The translations under genes and the position numbers were made by a program. Below the pieces are notes generated by a model, which had not been told where the DNA came from, made no database searches, and worked only from the letters and a program-made list of their open reading frames with translations. Positions 17,251 through 25,675 of a stretch of DNA of 53,320 nt are shown here, piece by piece. The stretch comes from JAWXTK01 sp044433645 (GTDB lineage: Bacteria; Bacteroidota; Bacteroidia; Bacteroidales; Rikenellaceae). Within the stretch, counting starts at the first letter, position 1; each line of letters begins with the position of its first letter. The stretch is from contig JAWXTK010000016.1 in NCBI GenBank assembly GCA_044433645.1, forward strand, positions 1-53,320, read 5' to 3'.

Positions 17251-17943
17251 ATGATGATTTACAACATAAATGCCGAGTGGTTTTTAATTATAATCGTAGG
17301 TATAGTAGGTTTTATAGTTCAAGCAAGACTGCAAAGTGTATTTAAAAAATACTCTAAAGTAATGTTCCCTGGGGGACTAACAGGCCGTGAAGTTGCCGAG
17401 AAAATGTTGCGCGATAATAATATCTACGACGTAAAAGTCATCTCAACTAGAGGCTCACTTACAGACCACTACAATCCTAAAAACAAAACCGTAAACCTAA
17501 GCGAGAGTGTTTATGCTAGCAATAGTGTGGCTGCTGCTGCCGTTGCTTCTCACGAATGTGGTCACGCTGTGCAACACGCTAGGGCTTATGCTCCACTTGA
17601 AATGCGCTCTATGTTAGTGCCTGCAATTAGTGTTTCGTCTAAATTTTCTACTCTATTTATTATAATAGGTATCCTAACTATAGAAACTATGCCCATGCTT
17701 TTTTGGGCTGGGATTATTATGATAGCTCTTACAGCTTTGTTCTCACTTATTACTCTGCCTGTGGAATACAATGCATCTTCGCGAGCTATTGCATGGTTAA
17801 AAGAAAGCAATACTCTATCTGGAGTGCAACTCTCTCAGGCAAAAGAAGCGCTTAATTGGGCTGCTAGAACTTATCTAGTTGCTGCACTTAGTGCCATTGC
17901 TACTCTACTTTATTATTTGAGTTTCGCTAGAGGCAGAGACTAA
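17251..17943 (+). CDS. Neutral zinc metallopeptidase, YugP family (Zn_peptidase_2)
   Basis: This 230-residue protein has an N-terminal membrane helix (about 9-25), a zinc-binding HECGH motif (H101, E102, H105) and two further hydrophobic segments near residues 135-175, followed by a last helix near 210-226. This is the layout and length of the YugP-like membrane metallopeptidases. The physiological substrate is unknown in most bacteria. It is 52 bases after the SDR gene and may be cotranscribed. The spacer that follows (17944-18032) contains only AT-rich sequence leading into the TetR promoter. Confidence 0.87.
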   Translation: MMIYNINAEWFLIIIVGIVGFIVQARLQSVFKKYSKVMFPGGLTGREVAEKMLRDNNIYDVKVISTRGSLTDHYNPKNKTVNLSESVYASNSVAAAAVASHECGHAVQHARAYAPLEMRSMLVPAISVSSKFSTLFIIIGILTIETMPMLFWAGIIMIALTALFSLITLPVEYNASSRAIAWLKESNTLSGVQLSQAKEALNWAARTYLVAALSAIATLLYYLSFARGRD

Positions 17944-18032
17944 TTTTCTAAGGCAAAAAACCTATTATTCCCCTCATTTATGATTAAACTTTTATAAAAG
18001 TATTGATTTTCTGTAAAAATTTGAAAACTTTT

Positions 18033-18064
18033 TTTGTTTTTTAAGTTTTCTTGACTTATCTTTG
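18033..18064 (+). promoter_or_regulatory. Bacteroidetes-type promoter of the tetR/RND operon
   Basis: TTTG (18033-18036), a 20-base spacer, then TATCTTTG (18057-18064) matches the consensus fully. The start codon chosen for the regulator follows 24 bases later. The upstream in-frame ATG at 18062 lies inside the -7 box, which argues against it. Confidence 0.8.
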
Positions 18065-18088
18065 CCCCAAACTTTAAAGATAAAGGCC

Positions 18089-18694
18089 ATGGAACTTAAA
18101 GATAGGATAATACAGGAAGCATCTAGGATGATAACCCACTCGGGCATAAAGTCTATGCGTATGGACGATATAGCCACCAACCTGGGAATATCTAAAAGAA
18201 CTATCTATGAAATCGTTAAAGACAAAAACTATCTTGTCGAAAAAAGTGTGCAGCACATCTTTGAGAAAGAGAAAAAACTTGATGAGAAAGTAGCCCTAGA
18301 ATCTAAAAACATTATCGAGGCATTTATCACTTACATCAAGCTCATGCCCGAGAGAAAGAGAGTTCACGGACGAATAATAGATAATCTAAAGAAATATTAT
18401 CCTGACATATTTGAAAAAGCAGTAAAAGATAGAAACGAATCACTGCAACTTTACCTGGTAATCAGCATTAAACAAGGCATAGAAACGGAACTATTTATAA
18501 AGGAGGTAAACGTGGAGCTAACAGTACTATTTTTTATGGATTCAATTTTTGGAGTTTTCTCTAGAACCGAGGCCGACCTACCCCAAGGCATAAGCCAACA
18601 AGAAGCACTAAAATATAACATACTTTGTTTTTTCCGTGGCATTTCCACCGAAAAAGGAGTAGAAATAGTTGATAAATATTTAAAAAACGAATAA
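18089..18694 (+). CDS. TetR/AcrR-family transcriptional regulator
   Basis: This regulator has about 201 residues from the ATG at 18089; the open frame begins at 18062 inside the promoter, so that start is rejected. Residues about 5-50 form the TetR helix-turn-helix DNA-binding domain, with MRMDDIATNLGISKRTIY as the core. The C-terminal helical domain should bind a ligand. It is the first gene before an RND efflux system, 15 bases ahead of the TolC-like gene, so it most likely controls this operon, including itself, releasing on binding a transported toxic compound. I found no unmistakable operator palindrome around the promoter. Confidence 0.9.
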   Translation: MELKDRIIQEASRMITHSGIKSMRMDDIATNLGISKRTIYEIVKDKNYLVEKSVQHIFEKEKKLDEKVALESKNIIEAFITYIKLMPERKRVHGRIIDNLKKYYPDIFEKAVKDRNESLQLYLVISIKQGIETELFIKEVNVELTVLFFMDSIFGVFSRTEADLPQGISQQEALKYNILCFFRGISTEKGVEIVDKYLKNE

Positions 18695-18709
18695 AATAAA
18701 AACAACAAG

Positions 18710-20032
18710 ATGATGAAAACAAGAAAAAGCTTTTTGATATCTTCATTGCTTGCTCTGCTAGCTGTTACACCAGTTGTAGGGGCAGAAAAAGCAATGACTC
18801 TAACACTAGAGAAAGCTATCGAAATCGCAATGGACGAAAACCCGACTATCAAGGTTAGTGGACTTGAAATCGAGCGCCAAGAGTACGTAAAAAAACAAAC
18901 TAAAGGCAATCTTTACCCATCGCTTTCAACCGAAGCAGGTTACATGAGAACCCTAATCCACTCTGAAACTGGGGGTTATGCTATGACCTCAGACAACACT
19001 TTCTCGGTTGATGCTACGCTAGCTGTTCCTTTATTTGCGCCAGCTGTATATCGCACACTTAAACTTAACGATATAGAAATGCAGTCGGCAGTTGAGAGCG
19101 CACGCTCTTCTAAGGTTACCTTAGCTAGCGAAGTTAAAATAGCGTATTACAATATTTTAGTTGCCGAGGAATCACTTTTGGTGCTTAATGAGAGCGAAAA
19201 AACTATGCAAGAGACCGTAGACCAAACACAAGTGATGTTTGACAATGGCCTAGCATCAGAATATGATTTGCTTACTGCACAAGTGCAACTAAACAACCTA
19301 AAACCAACAATTATTCAGACTAAAAACTCGATTAATACGGCTAAATTGCTGTTTAAAATGTATTTGAGCCTACCCTCTGAAGTTGATATTACGCTTAATG
19401 GCAAACTTGAGGACTTTGTAACTTCGACTATGAGCTTTAGCCGTGATTTAGCAAACAATACTGATATCAGAAACTTAGAATTGCAAGATCAAATGCTCGC
19501 TCAACAGCTTAAAATTCTAAAAACTCAGCGCATGCCAACCCTTGCAGCTTATGGCTCTCTAGCATTTTCATCGGCTAGTACCAGCGAATTTTCGGCTATG
19601 TTCTCTTCTATGTCTCAAACTACACCTGATAAATATACAACACAATGGCCTTTGTATGCAGGTGTGACTCTTTCGATTCCTATATTTAATGGATTCACTA
19701 AAATTAACCAAGAAAAACAAGCTAAAAACAGCATATCGCAACTTAAATTGCAAAAATCTTACCTAGAGCAAAGCGTAAAAGTACAACTAGAATCAGCTGT
19801 TAACTCTATAATCACAGCATCAGAGCAAATGCAAGCCAACAAACTAACAGTTGAGCAAGCAGCCAAAGCATATAAAATCTCTAACGTTCGCTACACAACT
19901 GGTACGGGAACTATACTAGAGCTTAACTCAGCTGAGCTGTCTAAAACTCAAGCTCAACTAAATTATTCTCAGGCCGTGTATGATTATCTTTCGGCAGAGG
20001 CTGATTATCAAAAAATATTAGGAAATCAATAA
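18710..20032 (+). CDS. TolC-family outer-membrane efflux protein
   Basis: This 440-residue protein has a signal peptide (about 1-25, ending VGA) and two outer-membrane efflux repeats of the TolC/OprM type: the first starts at LTLEKAIEIAMDENPTIK, the second around residue 235. Long amphipathic helices rich in Gln, Asn and Leu (MQETVDQTQVMFDNGLASEYDL) are typical of the periplasmic tunnel. It forms the exit duct of the tripartite pump with the adaptor and RND protein encoded next. Gene order matches the P. gingivalis locus PG0538-PG0541 described as an RND system. It is 18 bases ahead of the adaptor gene. Confidence 0.92.
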   Translation: MMKTRKSFLISSLLALLAVTPVVGAEKAMTLTLEKAIEIAMDENPTIKVSGLEIERQEYVKKQTKGNLYPSLSTEAGYMRTLIHSETGGYAMTSDNTFSVDATLAVPLFAPAVYRTLKLNDIEMQSAVESARSSKVTLASEVKIAYYNILVAEESLLVLNESEKTMQETVDQTQVMFDNGLASEYDLLTAQVQLNNLKPTIIQTKNSINTAKLLFKMYLSLPSEVDITLNGKLEDFVTSTMSFSRDLANNTDIRNLELQDQMLAQQLKILKTQRMPTLAAYGSLAFSSASTSEFSAMFSSMSQTTPDKYTTQWPLYAGVTLSIPIFNGFTKINQEKQAKNSISQLKLQKSYLEQSVKVQLESAVNSIITASEQMQANKLTVEQAAKAYKISNVRYTTGTGTILELNSAELSKTQAQLNYSQAVYDYLSAEADYQKILGNQ

Positions 20033-20050
20033 AATAAAAATTATAAAGAA

Positions 20051-21082
20051 ATGAAAAAAGTTTATTTAAAAAGCTTGCTTATGCTATGCGCTGCATCAAC
20101 CCTAGCAAGCTGTGGATCAAAACAAGAAAAAGCAGCCTCTGAGGCTCAACAAGAAGAAACTGCTGTTTTGGTTCGCACCGAGAAATCTACTTCGGGTAGT
20201 GTGTCTGATATAGCTGAGTTTACTGGTAATATCCAACCCTACCAACAAAACAACATTGCGCCTTCTATGCCACTTAGGATAAATGAGTTGTTAGTTGAAG
20301 TTGGTGACAACGTAAAAAAAGGCGATTTGTTAGTTACTATGGACAAAAATCAATACATACAATCTTCTGTTCAATTAGAAAACTACAAAGCCGACTTAGC
20401 TCGTATGCAATCAGTGTATGAGGCAGGTGGTATTTCTAAACAATCACTAGATCAAATGCTTGTGCAAGTGAAAGTTATGCAAGAGGCTAACGACAACCTA
20501 AAAGAAAACATTGAGCTTCGCAGCCCTATCGACGGCGTTGTAACTTCAAGAGCTTATGATGTTGGTGATATGTATCCTGGTTCGGGCAATATCTTGACTG
20601 TTATGCAAATCAATCCTTTGAAAGTATTGGTTGATGTGTCTGAGAAAAACTATCCCCAACTTAAAAAAGGTATGATGGTAGACCTTAAAGCAAATGTTTA
20701 CCCTAATGAAACATTCAGTGGTGTTGTAAACCTTGTCTATCCTTCTATCAACTCAGCATCTCACACAGTAACAACAGAGATACTTATCCCTAACAAAGAC
20801 CAAAAACTTCGCCCAGGAATGTTTGCTCGCACAATATTTAACTTTGGTGAGGAAAAAGGAGTGTTGGTTAGTGACTTGGCTATTCAAAAACAACAAGGCT
20901 CTAACGAGAGATATGCTTACGTTGTAGTAGACGGCAAAGCAGATCGTCGTACACTTACTCTAGGTCGCCACTTAGGTTCTTACTACCACGTCATCTCAGG
21001 CATTAACGAAGGAGAAGAAGTAGTTGTAGCAGGTGCATCTAAACTAATCAAAGGCACAAAAGTGGAAGTTAAAAACAATTAA
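20051..21082 (+). CDS. RND periplasmic adaptor (HlyD/MFP family) lipoprotein
   Basis: This 343-residue protein has a lipoprotein signal with lipid cysteine C21 (LASC). It then has a barrel-sandwich/lipoyl-like segment (VGDNVKKGDLLVTMDKNQYI), a short helical hairpin, the second half of the lipoyl domain (IELRSPIDGVVTSRAYDVGD), a beta-barrel region (LKANVYPNETFSGVVNLVYP) and a membrane-proximal domain at the C-terminus. It links the inner-membrane RND pump to the TolC channel. The helical hairpin is short compared with AcrA. It is the third gene of the operon. Confidence 0.92.
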   Translation: MKKVYLKSLLMLCAASTLASCGSKQEKAASEAQQEETAVLVRTEKSTSGSVSDIAEFTGNIQPYQQNNIAPSMPLRINELLVEVGDNVKKGDLLVTMDKNQYIQSSVQLENYKADLARMQSVYEAGGISKQSLDQMLVQVKVMQEANDNLKENIELRSPIDGVVTSRAYDVGDMYPGSGNILTVMQINPLKVLVDVSEKNYPQLKKGMMVDLKANVYPNETFSGVVNLVYPSINSASHTVTTEILIPNKDQKLRPGMFARTIFNFGEEKGVLVSDLAIQKQQGSNERYAYVVVDGKADRRTLTLGRHLGSYYHVISGINEGEEVVVAGASKLIKGTKVEVKNN

Positions 21083-21110
21083 GTTCATATAACACAGAAA
21101 AGATAATATT

Positions 21111-24100
21111 ATGAAAATATATGAATCGGCAGTAAAAAAACCCGTATCCACCGTACTGATATTTATCGGTGTGATTATCATGGGTCTTTACTCGCTCAAA
21201 AATCTAGCCATAGATATGTATCCAGAAATGGATACACCAGGCATCTCGGTTATTACAACCTATGAAGGAGCTAATGCAGCTGAGATAGAGGTTAACGTAA
21301 CTAAACTTTTGGAGGAGAGTCTTAACTCGGTTGAGAATCTTGACAAAATCACATCTGAAAGCAAGGACAACTATTCGGTAATCAGTCTTGAATTTACGTG
21401 GGGCTCAGACATAGCTGCAGCAGCCAACGACGTTCGTGACGTTGTTAGCCGTATGCAAAGTTTCTTGCCCGACGGTGCTGACTTCCCTACTATCTTCCGT
21501 TTTACAAGTTCTATGTACCCGGTAGCCATACTTTCAGTTGAGGCTGACGAGAGCTACATGGCACTTAACAAAATCTTGGACGAGAAACTAGTTGACGTAC
21601 TTAACCGTGTTGACGGTATAGGTTCAGTTACATCTATGGGTGCACCAGCTCGTGAGATTCAGGTGAATGTTGACCCCGTTAAACTTAACTCTTACAATCT
21701 AAGCATAGAGCAAATAGGTGGTGTAATTGCGCTTGAAAACGTAAATATCACGGGTGGTACTGTTGATATGGGTAACAACACCTACAACATTAAATCAGAC
21801 GTTGAATTTAACTCTAGCGACGAGATAAAAGACATAGTCATAGCATCTTACGCAGGTAAAGACGTATTGTTAAAAGACGTTGCTACGGTAATTGACACTC
21901 TAGAGCGTGAGACTTTGGACGAGAGAATCAACGGACGAAAAGGAGTGCGTGTCTTGGTTCAAAAACAATCTGGTGCCAACACAGTTAGCATAGTTGAAGA
22001 AATCAAAGCAACTTTGCCTAAGATACAAAAAACTCTACCTCCAGATATTACTATAGGAATGGTTATGGACGGTTCAGAGTCTATCGTAGATAGTATCAAC
22101 TCACTATCAGATACGGTGATGTATGCGTTTATCTTTGTGGTTTTAGTTGTGTTGTTCTTCCTTGGCAGGTGGAGGGCAACGTTTATTATTGCTCTTACTA
22201 TCCCCGTGTCGCTTATCGTGTCGTTTATTTATCTTTATGCTACGGGCAGTACTCTGAATATCATCTCACTTTCGGCACTTTCGGTGGCCATAGGTATGGT
22301 TGTGGATGATGCCATAGTGGTGTTGGAGAATATCACCAAACACATAGAGCGTGGTTCTAGTCCTAAGGAAGCTGCAATTTATGCTACCAACGAGGTTTGG
22401 CTAGCCGTTATCGCTACAACTCTTGTTATCGTGGCTGTGTTTATGCCTCTTACTATGGTTAGTGGTATGGCAGGTATCATGTTCCGTGAGCTTGGTTGGA
22501 TTGTAACTATAGTTTGTGTGCTGTCTACAGTTGCAGCTATCTCGCTTACTCCTATGCTATCGGCTCACATGCTTAAAGCAGACGGAGGTGTGCACAATTA
22601 CAAGGGTGTGGGAATAATTTATAAGCCTATAGACAAATTCCTAGATTGGTTAGATAACGTATATGCTAAATTGCTTACATGGGCTGTTCGCCACCGTACA
22701 GTGATTATCGTTATCGCGCTTGGTGTTTTTGTAGCTAGTATGCGTCTGGTAAGTGAAGTACCAACAGAGTTTTTCCCAACTTCAGACACAGCCGCTATAG
22801 CTGCTGATGTTAGACTAGAGCAAAACACAGGTGTGGTTCATACTCAAAAAATCGCTCGCCAAATCGAAGATATCATAAATGAGAAATACCCTGAGATTTA
22901 CATGGTCTCATCCTCAGCAGGTACGTCATCATCATCGTCTTCATTCTCGGCTATGAGCGAGACAGGTTCTCACATCATAACCCTTACCATGAAATTAACT
23001 AAGGCTTCAACACGTGAGCGCAGTATGTTTGTAATCTCAGACCTTCTTCGTGAGGAATTTGATAATATCCCTGATATTAAGGAATATACCGTAACCCCAG
23101 GGGGTGATCAAGGTGGTGGTGCTGGTGGCGCTAGCAACATCGAGGTGAAGGTATTTGGTTATAGTTTTGACGATTCAAATGCTGTGGCACAAGAACTTAA
23201 ATCTAAAATTGCTGCCGTGCCAGGTGCTCGTGATGTGAAACTCTCGCGCGAGGAGATGCGCCCTGAGTACAATATCGTCTACGACCGTTCGCGCTTGTCT
23301 TACTCAGGCCTAGATAGCTACACAGCAGGTTTAGGGGTTTATTATAGAGTAAATGGTTATGTGGCATCGCTTTATCGCGAGGATGGTGATGAGTACGACA
23401 TCAAAGTTCGTTACGCTGAGCCTTTCACTAACTCTATTGAGAATATAGAAAATATTATTCTATATAACAACCAAGGCAACCCTATCAAAATCAAAGAAGT
23501 TGCAAACGTTGAAGAAGTTTATGCACCATCGACTATCTCTCACGAAAATCGCCAAAGGGTAGTATCAGTCGAGGCTTCACTTGCAGCAGGCTACGCACTA
23601 GGTACGGTAGCTGGCGAAGTTAGCAAGATAGTAGCAGCACAAGAATTGCCTGATGGTATAACTCTTGAGGTTGGAGGTACAGTTGAAGACCAAGAGGAAT
23701 CTTTTGCTGATCTAATGACCCTGCTTGTTCTTATCATAATTTTGGTTTACATTGTTATGGCAACTCAGTTTGAGTCACTTAAAATGCCATTTATCATCAT
23801 ATTCTCTATCCCATTTGCATTTACGGGAGTGTTCTTAGCGCTTTATTTAACAGGCACTGCACTTAGTGTTATCGCGCTTATCGGAGCTATTATGTTGGTT
23901 GGTATTGTGGTGAAAAACGGTATTGTGATTGTGGACTTTATCAATCTACTTCGCGAGCGTGGTTCATCAATCAATGTAGCAGTAATCGCAGCAGGTAAGT
24001 CACGTCTACGTCCTGTGCTTATGACCTCGCTTACTACGATTTTGGGTATGATGCCTCTAGCACTTGGTGTTGGTGAGGGCTCTGAGATATGGCAGCCTAT

Positions 24101-24227
24101 GGGTATCGCAGTTATCGGTGGTCTTACTTTCTCTACTATACTTACGCTTATTGTGATTCCAGTAATCTACTCAGCATTCGGCGCAAGAGGACTTAAAAAA
24201 ACACGTAAACAAACGTTAAAAGCATAA
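21111..24227 (+). CDS. RND-family inner-membrane efflux transporter
   Basis: This 1038-residue transporter has the standard RND/HAE length, with twelve membrane helices in two halves and large periplasmic loops after helices 1 and 7. The proton-relay aspartates D399 and D400 are in GMVVDDAIVVLENI of the fourth helix. The matching second half contains GIVVKNGIVIVDF and the PVLMTSLTTILGMMPLAL segment. A Gly/Ser-rich loop (SSSSSFSAM, and GGGAGGAS) occurs in the second periplasmic region. It exports hydrophobic or amphiphilic compounds using proton influx with the adaptor and TolC-like partner. The Asp pair resembles multidrug rather than CusA-type metal pumps. It is 4 bases before the PII-like gene. 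Confidence 0.94.
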   Translation: MKIYESAVKKPVSTVLIFIGVIIMGLYSLKNLAIDMYPEMDTPGISVITTYEGANAAEIEVNVTKLLEESLNSVENLDKITSESKDNYSVISLEFTWGSDIAAAANDVRDVVSRMQSFLPDGADFPTIFRFTSSMYPVAILSVEADESYMALNKILDEKLVDVLNRVDGIGSVTSMGAPAREIQVNVDPVKLNSYNLSIEQIGGVIALENVNITGGTVDMGNNTYNIKSDVEFNSSDEIKDIVIASYAGKDVLLKDVATVIDTLERETLDERINGRKGVRVLVQKQSGANTVSIVEEIKATLPKIQKTLPPDITIGMVMDGSESIVDSINSLSDTVMYAFIFVVLVVLFFLGRWRATFIIALTIPVSLIVSFIYLYATGSTLNIISLSALSVAIGMVVDDAIVVLENITKHIERGSSPKEAAIYATNEVWLAVIATTLVIVAVFMPLTMVSGMAGIMFRELGWIVTIVCVLSTVAAISLTPMLSAHMLKADGGVHNYKGVGIIYKPIDKFLDWLDNVYAKLLTWAVRHRTVIIVIALGVFVASMRLVSEVPTEFFPTSDTAAIAADVRLEQNTGVVHTQKIARQIEDIINEKYPEIYMVSSSAGTSSSSSSFSAMSETGSHIITLTMKLTKASTRERSMFVISDLLREEFDNIPDIKEYTVTPGGDQGGGAGGASNIEVKVFGYSFDDSNAVAQELKSKIAAVPGARDVKLSREEMRPEYNIVYDRSRLSYSGLDSYTAGLGVYYRVNGYVASLYREDGDEYDIKVRYAEPFTNSIENIENIILYNNQGNPIKIKEVANVEEVYAPSTISHENRQRVVSVEASLAAGYALGTVAGEVSKIVAAQELPDGITLEVGGTVEDQEESFADLMTLLVLIIILVYIVMATQFESLKMPFIIIFSIPFAFTGVFLALYLTGTALSVIALIGAIMLVGIVVKNGIVIVDFINLLRERGSSINVAVIAAGKSRLRPVLMTSLTTILGMMPLALGVGEGSEIWQPMGIAVIGGLTFSTILTLIVIPVIYSAFGARGLKKTRKQTLKA

Positions 24228-24231
24228 AGAA

Positions 24232-24525
24232 ATGAAATCAGTATTAATAACATATAATCAAGCACTTAGCGAGCGTGTTATGTCTATCATAGACAAACAC
24301 GGCTCCAGAGGCTTCACTCAGTGGGAGTTAACTCTAGGACGAGGAACTCACACAGGCGAGCCTCACATGGCCAACCACACATGGCCTGCTATGAACTCTA
24401 CGATAATCACAATAGTTGAAGACAACAGAGTAGAAAAACTAATGAACGCTCTAAGAGAGTTAGACAAAGACACCCAAATGCAAGGCCTAAAAGCCTATGT
24501 TTGGAATGTTGAAGATCAGTTATAA
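24232..24525 (+). CDS. PG0541-family transporter-associated PII-like protein
   Basis: This 97-residue soluble protein has no signal peptide. The alternation of strands and helices (MKSVLITYNQALSERVMSII, then STIITIVEDNRVEKLMNAL) is that of a ferredoxin-like, PII-type fold. It lies 4 bases after the RND transporter gene, the same place as PG0541 in the Porphyromonas gingivalis RND operon, after which the family is named. PII-like proteins usually form trimers that sense small ligands and touch a membrane transporter; a regulatory role on this pump is inference. The loop between strands contains HGSRGFTQWELTLGRG, a likely ligand or partner site. It is the last gene of the operon. Confidence 0.82.
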   Translation: MKSVLITYNQALSERVMSIIDKHGSRGFTQWELTLGRGTHTGEPHMANHTWPAMNSTIITIVEDNRVEKLMNALRELDKDTQMQGLKAYVWNVEDQL

Positions 24526-24540
24526 GAAAATTTATAACTA

Positions 24541-24578
24541 AAATAGTGGCTAACGGATATATGTTAGCCACTATTTTT
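24541..24578. terminator. Bidirectional terminator between RND and fructokinase operons
   Basis: Perfect 14-base arms (24541-24554 and 24563-24576) surround an 8-base loop, with A/T runs on both outer sides. It can end both the rightward RND operon and the leftward sugar operon. Confidence 0.85.
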
Positions 24579-24616
24579 ATATTTATAGCGAGCAGGCAAA
24601 GAAGCTCCCTCTCGTA

Positions 24617-25483
24617 CTACAATTCCAACTCCCCAAGAGAAGGCATAGCCCCGTTCTGAGTACATACGTAGGCCGAAACCTCTACGGCTTTAACATGAGA
24701 CTCCACCAGAGTTCGCCCCTTTAACAAGCTACAAATAAAACTTGCCGTAAATGAATCCCCTGCCCCGACCGTGTCAGCAACTTCGACCTTGGGCGTCTCG
24801 ACAAAGGACACACCCTCGCGCGAGAATACATAACTGCCGTTTACGCCACAAGTTAGAATCAGTTTCCTAAGCTTATAATCATCTAATAATTGCTGGCATT
24901 TCTCCTGCAAATCTGTGCCCGAGTATTCAAACAAACGGCTTACTATAACTAGCTCCTCATCGTTGATTTTTAAGATATTACATCTCTTGAGCGACTCCTC
25001 TATAATTTCTTTGGTATAAAAACCCTGACGAAGATTAATATCAAAAATTTTATAGCAATCATCACACATTGCATCCAGAAATTTAGTTATCGTAGCATGA
25101 CTTATCGCACCTCGCTGAGCCAAAGAGCCAAAGGCCACAGCCACCGTATTTTTGGCAATAACATCCAACTCATCGCTGTAAGGTATATTATCCCACGCCA
25201 CATTTTGCTTAATTTCATACACAGGCACACCCTGATCATCAAGCTCAATTAAAACCGTACCTGTGGGGTAATCCACCTTTGGAGTAATTGCATTCAGTTT
25301 CTTAACATTCAGTTCATCTAACAATTCTTCACCCAGAGCATCACCACCCAGCGCACTGATAACCAAAGAATTAAATCCCATTTGAGCTGCATGAAAGGCA
25401 AAATTACCTGGTGCACCTCCAATTTTTTTACCCTCGGGCAACATGTCCCAGAGCAATTCACCTATACCTACGATATACTTCAT
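24617..25483 (-). CDS. PfkB-family sugar kinase, probable fructokinase
   Basis: This 288-residue ribokinase/PfkB-fold enzyme has the N-terminal GIGELLWDMLP and GGAPGNFAFHAAQMG substrate-binding segments (about 6-37) and the C-terminal PfkB signature DTVGAGDSFTASF, with the catalytic base D243. The length and opening motif fit bacterial fructokinases. It would phosphorylate fructose to fructose 6-phosphate in the cytoplasm. It is downstream of a sugar MFS transporter and a mannitol-type dehydrogenase, consistent with import of a polyol, oxidation to the ketose and phosphorylation. A 192-base spacer rich in inverted repeats separates it from the MFS gene, so its expression may be set separately. 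Confidence 0.87.
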   Translation of the reverse strand: MKYIVGIGELLWDMLPEGKKIGGAPGNFAFHAAQMGFNSLVISALGGDALGEELLDELNVKKLNAITPKVDYPTGTVLIELDDQGVPVYEIKQNVAWDNIPYSDELDVIAKNTVAVAFGSLAQRGAISHATITKFLDAMCDDCYKIFDINLRQGFYTKEIIEESLKRCNILKINDEELVIVSRLFEYSGTDLQEKCQQLLDDYKLRKLILTCGVNGSYVFSREGVSFVETPKVEVADTVGAGDSFTASFICSLLKGRTLVESHVKAVEVSAYVCTQNGAMPSLGELEL

Positions 25484-25493
25484 AATTAACGCG

Positions 25494-25661
25494 AGTTCGA
25501 AAACAGCCCCACCTCCGAACTTCTTAAAAATGTTAAACTAGTGTGGTGGGGCTATTCTCGACCACACGTTAAGCGTTGTTTAAAAACAACGCAGAGTATT
25601 TAAAATCTCCCCCTTACCCCTCTTTGTTAAGAGGGGGCTTGGTCGCAATTTTACAAATTGC
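25494..25661 (-). repeat. Cluster of inverted repeats in the fructokinase leader
   Basis: The 192-base spacer between the MFS and fructokinase genes contains at least six inverted repeats: 25494-25499 with 25516-25521; 25505-25513 with 25545-25553 (9 bases); 25541-25547 with 25561-25567 (7 bases); 25573-25581 with 25584-25592 (9 bases); 25617-25624 with 25629-25636 (8 GC-rich bases); and 25645-25651 with 25655-25661. The second and third share bases 25545-25547 and cannot form together. The 25617-25636 hairpin, with poly-C and poly-G runs, resembles dispersed intergenic palindromes of many bacterial genomes. Whether this is a repeat element or a regulatory leader cannot be settled here. Confidence 0.7.
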
Positions 25662-25675
25662 TCCCTAAGAGGTAT

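Noticed and set aside
18451..18909. A 152-codon leftward open frame across the tetR-tolC junction
   Set aside because: It is antisense to two clear genes and has no domain pattern.
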